A stretch of 64,000 nt of DNA from assembly GCA_038206765.1 (NCBI GenBank), contig JBBRAM010000001.1, positions 232,672-296,671 on the forward strand, written 5' to 3'. The stretch comes from UKL13-2 sp038206765. GTDB lineage: Bacteria; Pseudomonadota; Gammaproteobacteria; Burkholderiales; Usitatibacteraceae. The notes below the pieces were generated by a model, which was given only the letters and a program-made list of their open reading frames with translations, searched no databases and was not told where the DNA came from. This document shows, piece after piece, positions 8,796 to 18,189 of this stretch. Position 1 is the stretch's first letter. The number at the start of each line of letters is the position of its first letter. The translations under genes and the position numbers were made by a program.

Positions 8796-9605
8796 AAGCT
8801 GCTGCCTGCGGCAAGCCATACAAATTCAACACCAACCCAACGCCAACCCAGCGCAAACCGAACACCAAAACGTAAGAATTGATCAGGGAAAGAAAGTTGG
8901 CGTCATCAATCGCCACACCTGTCGTCAATGCCAAGGCGGTGTAGGTGGGGGGCTAAACAGCCCGTAGAGTGGCTCTGGTGGCTGGGTTAGACAATTTAAT
9001 CGCGTCCCACCCCTTCGATGGCTTAGAGCAGGTGTTGGCGCTGGTGGCCTACGATGCTTGCTGAGTTCGGGCGGTATTTTGTTAAGGCGCGGGGGTGCAA
9101 ATTGCGTGTGGCTGCTAGACCCACCCGCTCAGTTATCTTATCGAAGAGTCTTGTACTGGCGCGGGTTTTAGATGTGAATACCCAAACAAAACGCTGTTTT
9201 TGGCTAAATGCTGGGACGTCAGAACCGTCCCTAACGTTGCTGGCTGCAGCTTTTCGTGCCCTCACCCCTTTATCAAACGCCCAATTGACAGTTTGGCGTT
9301 CGAACTGTCGCGCCTAGCACTTGTGTCCGGGAAATGCCGCGGAAATCCGCGCCCTCGCTAAGCTTTCAGCCTTGAGCTTCTATTTTCCTCGGTTCGTACT
9401 AAGTTATCGACCCACTGCGTTATGCGAAAGAGTTCTCGCTTTGTGTACGGCAGCGCACAGAACTGGCCGGGAGAAGCAGCTAATCTGCGCGGACGACGCG
9501 ACTGATGTGCCACGGGATTGATGTGCTACTGTTATGCGCTGTCCGTTTGTTTGCAGATTGCACCCGTTTTTCTACCCCTGACTTTCTACTTTTAGAGGAT
9601 TCAAA
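8796..9605. other. Intergenic stretch without a convincing gene
   Basis: About 800 bp between the glycosyltransferase and the collagen-like lipoprotein. Frames are broken and lack ribosome sites. A minus-strand frame from about 9058 to 8796 has short protein-like runs (GWDAIKLSNPATRATLRAV, then after a stop NSYVLVFGLRWVGVGLVLNL). This could be a decayed membrane-protein gene, but it is too weak to call. No terminator or transfer RNA was seen. Confidence 0.5.
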
Positions 9606-9851
9606 ATGAAACATACTGTACTGGCTTCTGCGCTTTTTGCAGCCATCATGCTATCCGCATGTGATAAACCAACCGTCGTTAACGTACCAGCGCCCACACC
9701 AACACCGACTACCACCATCGTCGTACCCGGACCTGCTGGAGCACCTGGCGCTCCAGGGGCCCCAGGCACCGACGGCGCTAAAGGCGAGCCCGGCAAAACT
9801 GGCGACAGCACGACTGTGATCGTCACACCGCCACCCGCACCGCGCAATTAA
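9606..9851 (+). CDS. Small collagen-like lipoprotein
   Basis: An 81-residue secreted protein with a signal peptide and lipobox (LSAC, Cys near residue 19). A Pro/Thr/Val linker (VPAPTPTPTTTIVVPG) precedes a run of Gly-X-Y triplets (GPAGAPGAPGAPGTDGAKGE, continuing PGKTGD; ten triplets), then a Pro-rich tail (TPPPAPRN). Gly-X-Y runs form collagen-type triple helices in some bacterial surface proteins. Ten triplets is short for a stable trimer, so a structural role is only inferred. The ribosome site is AGAGGA before the ATG. The DUF3309 gene starts 30 bp downstream with a strong ribosome site, so the two are probably co-transcribed. Confidence 0.85.
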   Translation: MKHTVLASALFAAIMLSACDKPTVVNVPAPTPTPTTTIVVPGPAGAPGAPGAPGTDGAKGEPGKTGDSTTVIVTPPPAPRN

Positions 9852-9881
9852 ATCGCTTCTTCCAACACTAAGGAGACCCCC

Positions 9882-10040
9882 ATGGGTTTAGGAACCATTT
9901 TGCTAGTCGTACTCATCCTGATGCTGGTCGGTGCGCTGCCGACTTGGGGACATAGCCGCAGCTGGGGTTACGCACCCAGCGGCGGTCTCGGTCTGGTCTT
10001 GCTCATCCTCATTATTTTGCTGGTGATGGGCAAGATTTGA
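9882..10040 (+). CDS. DUF3309 family small membrane protein
   Basis: A 52-residue protein starting at the ATG after AAGGAGA. It has two hydrophobic helices (GTILLVVLILMLVGALPTW and GGLGLVLLILIILLVMGKI) around a short polar loop (GHSRSWGYAPS). This matches the DUF3309 mini-protein family, widespread in Proteobacteria and often stress-associated; no biochemical function is known. It follows the collagen-like lipoprotein by 30 bp. Confidence 0.85.
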   Translation: MGLGTILLVVLILMLVGALPTWGHSRSWGYAPSGGLGLVLLILIILLVMGKI

Positions 10041-10054
10041 CGTGTGGTTTTTGA

Positions 10055-10098
10055 CAAAGCCAGTGATGCGATCCTCATCGATCGCATCACTGGCTTTG
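10055..10098 (+). terminator. Perfect 18-bp hairpin after the DUF3309 gene
   Basis: Arms 10055-10072 and 10081-10098 are exact reverse complements (CAAAGCCAGTGATGCGAT) with an 8-nt loop. It starts 15 bp past the stop codon. There is no T-run on either side, so it may act as an mRNA-stabilising or Rho-assisted end rather than a classical intrinsic terminator. Confidence 0.65.
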
Positions 10099-10613
10099 GC
10101 ACTATTCGGGTGGGATACGATATTTCCCTAGCCGCTGCACTCGGGAACCTTTAGAACGCTTAGACTGAAGCAAGTGCATGCGTCTCGCCAACCGACGTAA
10201 TGCCTGAACCCTCTAGAGACTGAGCCGCCTGTGAAACGCCAGTTGCAGGGCAGAGCATCTCCACACATACGCTCTCAAGCAAGTTCGATTGTTCGCGGTG
10301 ACTCTATGCGCTTCACAGCGGCAGTGGGCTCGTTGCAGCCCATCGGTTCGGCAAACCTCTAGCTTGGCGTTTTATTCAAACGCTTCATCCACTCCAGAAT
10401 ATCGCTTCACGTCAGGCTTGCATCCACCCTCGAGTGTTGAGGCTTGTGTTTTTTAATTCCGCTAAATTGGTAGCGTATTGCGGGTGTTTGCAAGACTTTT
10501 CTAGCTTGAATTCCCTAAGGATATTTGAGCTTGGCGGCCTTTAAAAATGGAATAATTGCGCTAGACCTCATTTGCACTACCGTCTGACCCAGTAGCTCTT
10601 AACCCCGCAGATC
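10099..10613. other. Intergenic stretch, no gene seen
   Basis: About 515 bp downstream of both flanking genes, which converge here. I see no open frame with a ribosome site, no T-tract terminator and no clear repeat. Confidence 0.5.
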
Positions 10614-11198
10614 TCAGATATCGCCAGGCTTTAATTTAGACATTGTTTGTACGATGCGCTCAAGGAACGCTTTGAAGCTTGGCGCTATAACTTCAATTTC
10701 GCCTTCAACAATATCGTGCAAGAGAACCTGCCCAACTGTTCCGCCTTTAGGTGGTGCGAAATCTAGATACAAGTTACCTCCTCCTCCAAAAAGGCCTATC
10801 TCAATAATCGTCTTATCCCACTTGCGCGGGATATAAGAACCAACAATGAGCTTGCAGTTTGCCGGAAATTCGTTTTCATTTCTTGCTGCATATTGCCCGT
10901 TTTCCCACGTTTCAATCCACATCTCTAGTGGTAAAAGCTCGAGGCCACTGCCGAGTAGTCCACCCATGATCGGACAAGCAGCGTAAATACATTCCCCCCC
11001 ATAAAAGTCATTCGGGCGGACGTAAACACCATAACTATCTACGATTTCCTTTGGAAGAAGTAGTTGAAAGTACCCTTCAACTTCATGAACAACGCTGGCA
11101 TTTAATGTTTCATTCAGGCGCAATGGGACTGGGTCACCACCAAGGCGTCGGCAATGCTTATCAATTTCAGTCCGAAGTTGCTGCATTTCGTTTTTCAT
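10614..11198 (-). CDS. SMI1/KNR4 (SUKH) family protein
   Basis: A 194-residue cytosolic protein. Hallmarks of the SUKH superfamily are LPKEIVDSYGVYVRPND in the first third, LLPLEMWIETWE in the middle, and FGGGGNLYLDFAPPKGGTVG followed by VIAPSFKAFLERIVQ at the end. Bacterial SUKH proteins are often immunity partners of contact-dependent or polymorphic toxins. No toxin gene lies beside it, so it may be an orphan immunity gene or have a housekeeping role. A strong ribosome site (AGGGGAG) precedes the ATG. It stands alone on the minus strand, 107 bp past the reductase stop. Confidence 0.8.
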   Translation of the reverse strand: MKNEMQQLRTEIDKHCRRLGGDPVPLRLNETLNASVVHEVEGYFQLLLPKEIVDSYGVYVRPNDFYGGECIYAACPIMGGLLGSGLELLPLEMWIETWENGQYAARNENEFPANCKLIVGSYIPRKWDKTIIEIGLFGGGGNLYLDFAPPKGGTVGQVLLHDIVEGEIEVIAPSFKAFLERIVQTMSKLKPGDI

Positions 11199-11305
11199 AG
11201 CACTCCCCTTGCAGCCCCATGGAGTCTTTCAATGTGGCAATTGAATTGGACAAAATTAATGGCAGCGCAAAAATCGAGTCTCCATCATTCTTGCAAAGCT
11301 CCACA

Positions 11306-12130
11306 TCACCAATAATTCTCAACAATAATGTGCCCCGGCTCCAAGCGGCGATTCATGCGGAAGCCACGGGCTTTGAGAATCGCGCGCATCCCTTCCACCA
11401 TTTCCGGGTTGCCGCAAAGCATGAAGCGCGAGTGTTCGTCCGCCATTGGTAAAGCTGCCCCGCGCTCCAGCTCACCGGATTCGGTTAGCGTGGTGACGCG
11501 TCCATGAAATGTCACCGCCGAGTGGTTCGCGTTGGTGGCTATTGGTTCGCGGGTGAGTGTGCGGACGAAAGTAAGTTTGGCATGTTCTGAATTCGGGCCT
11601 TGTTGATGCTGGCGAGCGAATTGGTCAAGCTCGTCGGTATAGGCCAAGTCTTGCAACTGGCGTACGGATTGTACGACGATGATGTTCTTAAATTGCTTCC
11701 AAACAGCACTATCGCGCACCATCGAAATATAGGGTGCCATGCCGGTTCCGGTGGCGATGAGCCATAGATCGCGGCCATCTTTAAAACGATTCGTGGTTAA
11801 GAACCCCTGCGACATTTTTTCAACGTGTATTAGGTCGCCAATTTGCAATTTGGCGACTCGGCTTGAAAATTCGCCAGTTGGTACAACGACTAAAAAAAAT
11901 TCCAAAAAGGGCTGGTTAGGTGCGGAGACAATCGAATAGGCTCGCCAAATAGTTTCGCCATCCTCTTTGGTCAAACCAATCCGCGCAAACAGTCCGGGCG
12001 TGAAGCGGTATGCGGGATCACGGCGAATGCGAAACGACATCAAGCCGGGGTTCCAGTGATGTATCCACACGACGGGTTCGTCGGTGTATTTCGGCGCGGT
12101 AACTTTTTGTGATTCGGTGGAGGAAGGCAT
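11306..12130 (-). CDS. fpr: Ferredoxin--NADP+ reductase
   Basis: Flavoprotein moving electrons between NADPH and ferredoxin or flavodoxin. The 274 residues carry the FAD-binding motif (RAYSIVSAP, near residue 64), the second FAD segment (GEFSSRVAKLQIGD), the NADP pyrophosphate loop (LIATGTGMAPYISM), the C-terminal NADP segment (FMLCGNPEMVEGM) and the aromatic-ended tail VENYW. The tail fits the short bacterial subclass I Fpr, where it stacks near the flavin. No ferredoxin gene is adjacent. In many proteobacteria fpr is induced by oxidative stress; no regulator site was recognised here. Confidence 0.93.
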   Translation of the reverse strand: MPSSTESQKVTAPKYTDEPVVWIHHWNPGLMSFRIRRDPAYRFTPGLFARIGLTKEDGETIWRAYSIVSAPNQPFLEFFLVVVPTGEFSSRVAKLQIGDLIHVEKMSQGFLTTNRFKDGRDLWLIATGTGMAPYISMVRDSAVWKQFKNIIVVQSVRQLQDLAYTDELDQFARQHQQGPNSEHAKLTFVRTLTREPIATNANHSAVTFHGRVTTLTESGELERGAALPMADEHSRFMLCGNPEMVEGMRAILKARGFRMNRRLEPGHIIVENYW

Positions 12131-12177
12131 ATTAAGAATGGAGCAAGTCGATTGGTGGTTTAGTTTTTCTTATTAAA

Positions 12178-14082
12178 TTAATGGGTGTTGAACTGAAGCG
12201 CCGCCAGCCTCGCGTAAAGCCCGCCTTCAGCGACGAGCGCATCATGCGTGCCCTCCGCCACCATGACCCCATCTTCGAGCACGATGATGCGGTTGGCTGA
12301 TTTCACGGTGGCCAAGCGGTGGGCAATGATGAGCGTGGTGCGGCCCTGCATTAATTTTTCCATGGCCAGCTGCACCATCCGCTCAGACTCCGCGTCCAGC
12401 GCGGAAGTTGCCTCATCCAGTAACAAAACCGAACGATCCGCTAAAAATGCGCGAGCAATTGAGATGCGTTGACGCTGCCCACCGGAAAGCTTCACACCGC
12501 GTTCGCCCAATTGGGTGTCAAAGCCTTGCGGCATGGATTCAATAAACTCAAGCGCGAATGCAGCTTCACAGGCAGCCCGCACTTCGGCATCCGGGGCCTC
12601 TGGTCGGCCATAGCGCACGTTTTCCCACACATTGGCTGCGAATATCACGGCATCTTGCGACACCAAGGCGATACGCGAGCGCACTTCGCGCGGGTCGGCT
12701 GTTTTGACATTCACGCCGTCGAGCAGAACAGAGCCCGACGCGGGATCGTAGAAGCGCAGCAATAGCTGAAAAACAGTGGTCTTGCCGGCGCCGCTCGGCC
12801 CCACCAATGCGACGACTTCGCTGGGCTCAACACTGAGGGATAAATTTTTGAGTGCTGGCGTTTCGGGTCGAGATGGGTAGTGGAACGTCACGTCTTGAAA
12901 TTGAACGCGCCCGGATTTAGCGGCTCGATCTGATTGCGGCATCGAAACCGGATTTTTTGGCACATCAATATCAGATTTTGTGGCGAGCAATTCCATGATC
13001 CGCTCCGACGCGCCAGATGCTCGCATTAGCTCTCCATAGACTTCTGAAACTGCCGCTACTGCACTCGCTACCATAACCGCATAAAACACAAAGGCAGATA
13101 ATTCGCCCGCAGTGATGCGTCCGGCAATAACATCGCGCCCGCCGACCCATAGAATCACGGCAATGGCACCGAATGCGAGTGTAATTACGGCAGCAATCAG
13201 GCCGGCAGTGTAAAACGCCTTGGTTTCGCCCGCCTTAAAAATCGCTTCAACCCGATCCCCAAAACGACGCCGATCAACTGTCTCATGCGCATAGGCTTGG
13301 ACGGTACGGATTTCGTGTATCGATTCATCAATGTAGGCGCTTGCTTCGGCGGTGTTATCGGTGATTTGCTTGGCGAGCTTGCGCACACGGCGACCGAGCA
13401 CCAATATCGGCACCATCACCAGAGGGATCACGGCCAAAACGAAGAGGGTTAATTTAACGCTAGTAAAAAACAGCAGCGTCATGCCGCCAATAAAAAACGC
13501 GATATTGCGTAGCGACATCGTGACCATTGTGCCGACCACCGATTCGATCAGGGTTGTATCGTTGGTCAAACGCGAGATCACTTCGCCGGTACGGGCGTTC
13601 TCAAAAAAGCTCGGTGACAATGTGAGCAAATGCGAATAAACCGCATGGCGAATATCGGCCACAACGCGCTGCCCGATCCACGTGATGTTGTACGAGCGAA
13701 AAAAAGTGGAGACGCCCAGCAACGTAAGCATGCCGACTAAGATCAGCAATGTGCCGTCTAGTGTTGTGGCATCGCCCGACGCAAAACCTTGGTCAATCAC
13801 ATGCTTGAGGCCAGGGCCAATCATCAACACCGAAGCCGAAGACACGCACATCGCGAGCATTGCCACTGCAAAGCGGATTTTGTACGGCGCGACATAGCGC
13901 ACCAAAACCGCTAATTTTTTGAGGTCACGAGCGCTTGATTTTGCGAGCGGGGGGACGGCATCTGCGAGGGGGACTACGGGAGGGATTACGGGAGGTAATG
14001 CGGCAGACGGAGGCGATGAAAGCGACGACGGGGATTGGGATGGGGTTCGGGACACGGGATAACCTGAAAATGGCTCAGCCAC
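12178..14082 (-). CDS. MsbA-like ABC exporter (fused permease-ATPase)
   Basis: Half-transporter of the type that exports lipids or drugs as a homodimer in the inner membrane. The 634 residues start with a Pro/Ser-rich cytosolic tail (about 50 residues), then six membrane helices (about 65-360) and a nucleotide-binding domain. The ATPase motifs are intact: Walker A GPSGAGKTT, Q-loop IALVSQDAVIF, signature LSGGQRQRI, Walker B SVLLLDEATSALD, H-loop IIAHRL. The family includes the lipid A flippase MsbA, but without lpxK or kdo genes beside it the substrate is open. The start is a GTG at 14082; no strong ribosome site was found. It is separated from fpr by 47 bp on the same strand. Confidence 0.88.
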   Translation of the reverse strand: MAEPFSGYPVSRTPSQSPSSLSSPPSAALPPVIPPVVPLADAVPPLAKSSARDLKKLAVLVRYVAPYKIRFAVAMLAMCVSSASVLMIGPGLKHVIDQGFASGDATTLDGTLLILVGMLTLLGVSTFFRSYNITWIGQRVVADIRHAVYSHLLTLSPSFFENARTGEVISRLTNDTTLIESVVGTMVTMSLRNIAFFIGGMTLLFFTSVKLTLFVLAVIPLVMVPILVLGRRVRKLAKQITDNTAEASAYIDESIHEIRTVQAYAHETVDRRRFGDRVEAIFKAGETKAFYTAGLIAAVITLAFGAIAVILWVGGRDVIAGRITAGELSAFVFYAVMVASAVAAVSEVYGELMRASGASERIMELLATKSDIDVPKNPVSMPQSDRAAKSGRVQFQDVTFHYPSRPETPALKNLSLSVEPSEVVALVGPSGAGKTTVFQLLLRFYDPASGSVLLDGVNVKTADPREVRSRIALVSQDAVIFAANVWENVRYGRPEAPDAEVRAACEAAFALEFIESMPQGFDTQLGERGVKLSGGQRQRISIARAFLADRSVLLLDEATSALDAESERMVQLAMEKLMQGRTTLIIAHRLATVKSANRIIVLEDGVMVAEGTHDALVAEGGLYARLAALQFNTH

Positions 14083-14193
14083 ATTGTACCGCTTGAATGC
14101 GCCCCAGCACCGCTCTCCTAAGTAGGAGTAGGAGCAGGAGCAGGAGCTGCGGTCGACCTGCCCAGCCGCTCAATTGGAACCAGCGTCAAACAG

Positions 14194-17100
14194 CTACAAC
14201 CCGCCGCGCTTCAGAACAGGACGCGCCACATTTCCCGACACTGAAAAGATTGCCCGATCCTGCGCCACATTGGAGCGAATTTCCGAGCCAACTGAACCGG
14301 ATAACGCGCCGGTCGAATAAACCACGCTAACATTGCCATTCGCGAGCAGCACACCCCCAGCCAGTTTAAGGCGCTCGTAGCGAATCATGCCATCACCTAC
14401 CTTCAATTGCCCGGTTAAATCGCTAAATTTGGATTGCCCGCCGACTGCGTTGCCGTCCGTTGATCGCATCACCTGCACCAAGTCTGCATTGCCAATCGAC
14501 CCTTCTTTAACGGCAAAATTCCCCTGAATTTTTGGTTGGTCCAAAATCGTGCCAACTGAACCCGCAAACGCCGCCACGCTGAACTCGCCTTCCAGTCGCC
14601 CACCCAGGCTGACAGCCCGGGTAAATACTTCTGTGAGCTGGTCGAGCTTAATTTTTTGGGCACTGATGTTGCCGGAAACACTAATGCCTTGCTTCCAATC
14701 AATTTTGAGCGCGCCCGTCGCACTACCATCAAAAAACTTAGCTTTTACCTCGGGCAAAATCATTTGCTGATTGCCGAACGTGCCTTTGGCCGAAAACGAA
14801 TCCAGCAGGATGGCCGCGCCGATCGGCGAAACAAGTTCCCGTGCGCTGACGTCGATCGTGAATTCACCGGTTTCCGTCGGCAAGCTGGCTGCGTCAGCGG
14901 GCGTGGCCTTGGAAGGGGAAGGGGCGGGGGTAGGCGAAGCGGAAGCGGCTGGCGCAATATCCACCATCCATTTATTGCCTTTAGCCCGCATGGACGCGTG
15001 GGTGATGGCACCTTTCGTGTTGAATTTAAGTTCCGCATCAAACGCATCGAGGTTGATATTTTTAAGATCTAGCTTAACGTTTTTGAGCACGATTTTGCTG
15101 ATCTCAATGGCTTTTGAACGACCTTCCGGATCGCCCCATCGCGCCGCACGACCAAGCGCCTCAGCGGTGATGGTGACGTTCTCTAGTTCAAATGAATCAA
15201 TAGCGAATCGGTCACCAAATAGGGCCGCCATATCCATATACATTTTGCCGCTGGTCGCTTTGGCATCAAATAATTTACCCAAGGCCACCTGATCGAGCTT
15301 AACGTGAGGGCGAGGGAATAGGCCAATCCTAAGGCCGCTCGATGAGACATCGTCGTGTACCCAGCCAGCCAACGCTTTTTCCAAACGAGTATTCACCGCG
15401 CCCAGCGGCACAACTTGAATTAAGATCACCGCGAGTACAAATAAACTCAGCAGACCTACCATTGTCCATCGCAGCAAATGGCGTTCGCGCTTGACGGGGC
15501 GCCGACGTTTGCCAGAGGCGATTTCCAACTGCTCAGCCTGAGTGCGCTCGGCTTGCTCTTGCAATTCTCGCAACCGGGCGACCTGACCGGCCCGGGAAGC
15601 GGCTTCAGCTTCTTCTTCCAACCGAGACTTTTCTTCGGCTTTTTCACGTAGTGCGCGTTCATGCTGCACCCGTGCTTCGGCTTCTTGCTCGAAGCGCTCC
15701 AGTTCCACCGCCTGCTGAGATGCGGCAAGCGAAGTGGCCTCCCGCGCGGCCATTTCGGATTCTGCCTTGCGTTCCGCTTCTTCACGGGCGCGACGCTCGC
15801 TTTCCAGTTCAGTCTGGCTTGCCCTCTCAGCTTGCTTGCGTTTTGCAGCCTCTGACTTTGCGCGCGCCTCCGCATCCGCAGTAGCGCCTTTTTCAGCTGC
15901 AAGCTTGGCAATCATTTCCGCCTCAACCCGCTCGCGCTCTAAGGCTTCTTCGCGCGCGCGTGCTTCCAGTCTGAGTCGCTGCGCCGCGGCGTTGCGATCT
16001 GATTCATCGCGTGCTTTGCGCTCACGTTCTAGTTGGGCCTGACTGGCTTGGTTGGCCTCCAACGCCTGCTCACGCATCTCTTGCTCAGCCAGCGCACGCG
16101 CCTCGGCTTGCGCTTTAGCTTCCTTTTCGGCGGCTAATTCAGCTTGGCTGGCTTGCAATGCCGTTTCACGCAGTGCTTGCTCTGCCCGGGCACGGGCTTC
16201 GGCTTCAGCCTTCGCTTCTTTTTCAATCGCCAGTGCGGCAAGGCTTGCCTGCTGCGCTTTTTCGCGTAGTTCCTGCTCGATTAGCGCACGCGCTTCGGCC
16301 TGAATTTTAGCCTCTTTTTCCGCCGCCAGTTTGGCTGCCATTTCGGCTTCAACCTGCGCGCGTTTTTTTGCTTCGCTGCGCGCAAGCTCTTCCAAACGCA
16401 ACCGTTGCGCCTCAGTTTCAGCTTGAGCCTTTTGGCGCGCCTGCTCTTCAATCTTTAAGCGCGCCGAGAATTCAGCCGCTGTTTTGGCGGCCGCATCGGC
16501 TTGCGCGACCGCCATCTCACGGGCGGCAGCTTCGGCGACTTTCTTTTCTGCATTGAGTGCCGCAATCCGCTCCTCCATTTCGGCGCGTATTTTAGTCTCT
16601 TGCTCGGCCAACATGTTCTTCGCGTCAGCTTCAGCGCGTTGTGTAGCGGCGGCACCGGCGCGCTCTAACAAGCCACGTTCCTCAACCAGCCGCGCCTCCA
16701 ACATTCGACGCGCATCTTCCTGTGCGCCCTGTCGAACCGCTGCTTCGACCTCAACCCGCGCGCTGTCTTCGATGTCGCTCTTCAGCATGACTTCCATCTC
16801 GGCGCGGACCTGCGCCTCGATTTCTGCCTTCAACTGTTGCCGTAAATCGCGCTGTGCGGACTCAAATTCAACAGCCTGTTTTTTGGCGGCGGCATCGGCC
16901 TGCAAACGCGCCTCAGCCAATAACTTAGCTTCAGACTCGGCAGCCACACGTGCACGCGCTAGTGCCTGCGCTTCTGCTTCTGCCTTAGCACGCGCGGCGG
17001 CCAGCGCTTTTTGCTGCTCGGCTTGCTCGGCAAGCTGATCACGCGTCATTTTTTCGCGCGTGGCAATGGCAATTTCACGTTGTTTGTTTTCTTCTGCCAA

Positions 17101-17799
17101 TCGCAACTCTAGCTCGGCGCGGGCGTGTTCAGCGGCTTGTTGGGCGCGCTTAGCTTCTTCCAGCGCCCTTAATTCAGCCTCCTTGCGAGCCCGCGCCTCG
17201 ACTTCCAATCGCGCTCTGACTTGCGCCTCACGCTCAGCCCTCGCACGGGCCTCGGCCTGGGATTTAATTCGCGCCGCGATTAAAGCGGCATCATCGACTT
17301 CAGGCACCACAGCCGGCTTCGGCGCAGGAATTGGCGCGGGAATTGGGGCAGGAGTTTGCGCTGCGGCAACCGGTGGTGCAGCCGTCTTCGGCACCTCCAC
17401 TCGCGCAACTTGAGCGTTGGCGGCCGGTGTTCGGTATGGCGATGGACCGAAGGCCGGCATGACTGGTGCGCTAGGTGTCGCGGAAGCGCCAGGTGACGAT
17501 TGCGCGGCTGCCATTTTCGTTGGCGCAGTGAAATCAAAATCATCATCGCCGCCAAAATCGGTCAGCGGTTCTTCCACTTTGACCTCAAAAATTTTGACAA
17601 AGCCCTCGCGCTTGAGTTCGTTCAGCGCCTTTTGCAATGCCGGCATTGCCATGCCGGTTTTATCTGAAAGCTGCTCGACGGTCGACTTACCGTCGATTAA
17701 TTTTAGCGCCTTGGTCAAATCGCGTGAAAGCGATTGCGTCTTTTGATTGAGCTGGGTCAGCCCTTTAGCGGTTTTGGTGAAAACGGTTTTTAAATCCAT
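14194..17799 (-). CDS. Winged-helix / long coiled-coil / AsmA-like membrane fusion protein
   Basis: A 1201-residue protein of unusual build. Residues 1-75 look like a small winged-helix domain (ALKLIDGKSTVEQLSDKTGM, MPALQKALNELKREGFVKIF). Residues about 80-170 are a Pro/Ala linker. Residues about 175-770 are an extreme Ala/Glu/Arg/Lys-rich coiled coil with repeated AEARARAEQ- and AEKEAKAQ-type units. A single membrane helix follows near residue 785 (MVGLLSLFVLAVILIQVVPL), and the last 400 residues resemble AsmA-type periplasmic domains (SSGLRIGLFPRPHVKLDQVA, EGEFSVAAFAGSVG). AsmA-like proteins carry lipids between membranes, so an envelope role is plausible. The cytosolic half suggests a regulator or scaffold. 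Gene is divergent from the DUF6600 gene; 111 bp separate it from the exporter. Confidence 0.8.
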   Translation of the reverse strand: MDLKTVFTKTAKGLTQLNQKTQSLSRDLTKALKLIDGKSTVEQLSDKTGMAMPALQKALNELKREGFVKIFEVKVEEPLTDFGGDDDFDFTAPTKMAAAQSSPGASATPSAPVMPAFGPSPYRTPAANAQVARVEVPKTAAPPVAAAQTPAPIPAPIPAPKPAVVPEVDDAALIAARIKSQAEARARAEREAQVRARLEVEARARKEAELRALEEAKRAQQAAEHARAELELRLAEENKQREIAIATREKMTRDQLAEQAEQQKALAAARAKAEAEAQALARARVAAESEAKLLAEARLQADAAAKKQAVEFESAQRDLRQQLKAEIEAQVRAEMEVMLKSDIEDSARVEVEAAVRQGAQEDARRMLEARLVEERGLLERAGAAATQRAEADAKNMLAEQETKIRAEMEERIAALNAEKKVAEAAAREMAVAQADAAAKTAAEFSARLKIEEQARQKAQAETEAQRLRLEELARSEAKKRAQVEAEMAAKLAAEKEAKIQAEARALIEQELREKAQQASLAALAIEKEAKAEAEARARAEQALRETALQASQAELAAEKEAKAQAEARALAEQEMREQALEANQASQAQLERERKARDESDRNAAAQRLRLEARAREEALERERVEAEMIAKLAAEKGATADAEARAKSEAAKRKQAERASQTELESERRAREEAERKAESEMAAREATSLAASQQAVELERFEQEAEARVQHERALREKAEEKSRLEEEAEAASRAGQVARLRELQEQAERTQAEQLEIASGKRRRPVKRERHLLRWTMVGLLSLFVLAVILIQVVPLGAVNTRLEKALAGWVHDDVSSSGLRIGLFPRPHVKLDQVALGKLFDAKATSGKMYMDMAALFGDRFAIDSFELENVTITAEALGRAARWGDPEGRSKAIEISKIVLKNVKLDLKNINLDAFDAELKFNTKGAITHASMRAKGNKWMVDIAPAASASPTPAPSPSKATPADAASLPTETGEFTIDVSARELVSPIGAAILLDSFSAKGTFGNQQMILPEVKAKFFDGSATGALKIDWKQGISVSGNISAQKIKLDQLTEVFTRAVSLGGRLEGEFSVAAFAGSVGTILDQPKIQGNFAVKEGSIGNADLVQVMRSTDGNAVGGQSKFSDLTGQLKVGDGMIRYERLKLAGGVLLANGNVSVVYSTGALSGSVGSEIRSNVAQDRAIFSVSGNVARPVLKRGGL

Positions 17800-18189
17800 C
17801 GCACGGCTTTCGATAAGTTCAAAAGTGAGGCGCTTGAATTTTTATTGTCGGCAACAAAAAGCATGTAACGCACCATAGGAAAATCATTCACTTTTTTGCT
17901 TATTTTAAAACGAACGCGATGCCAAACAAAAGTGTTATCTCGGCAGGCCGCTTACCCCGTGACTGATATATTCTCATATAACGGGTTTTTTCGCGCAACC
18001 GCTCATACATACTTGACTTATTCGACTTCGTCTGTCGTTTTGCTTCTCACGTTGTTCACGCGCTGGCTGACTGCGGGTCTAGTCAACGCATTTTCAAAAT
18101 TGACGTTTATCAAATACGTTATTTCGCGTTTTCTCAATCTTGCTGGCTTTTCTTGCCATCAAAGCCTTGCCGCAAATCGGGAGCATCCT
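17800..18189. other. Divergent promoter region
   Basis: 390 bp between the AsmA-fusion gene (minus) and the DUF6600 gene (plus). It is relatively AT-rich and must hold both promoters. A near-palindrome TATAT-TCTC-ATATA lies around 17966-17980. The plus frame stays open through this region but lacks a ribosome site before 18190, so I treat it as non-coding. Confidence 0.45.

Noticed and set aside
8796..9058. Possible decayed membrane-protein gene on the minus strand
   Set aside because: Short hydrophobic run and a Thr/Ala-rich run in one frame separated by stops; too little to distinguish from chance, so left as non-coding.
10055..10098. Perfect hairpin as an integron attC or phage attachment site
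   Set aside because: No integron core words, integrase gene or imperfect bulges as in attC; position just after a stop codon fits an mRNA end.
15651..17413. Several long plus-strand frames rich in Ser/Ala/Arg
   Set aside because: Mirror images of the repetitive coiled-coil part of the AsmA-fusion gene; no ribosome sites or family marks.
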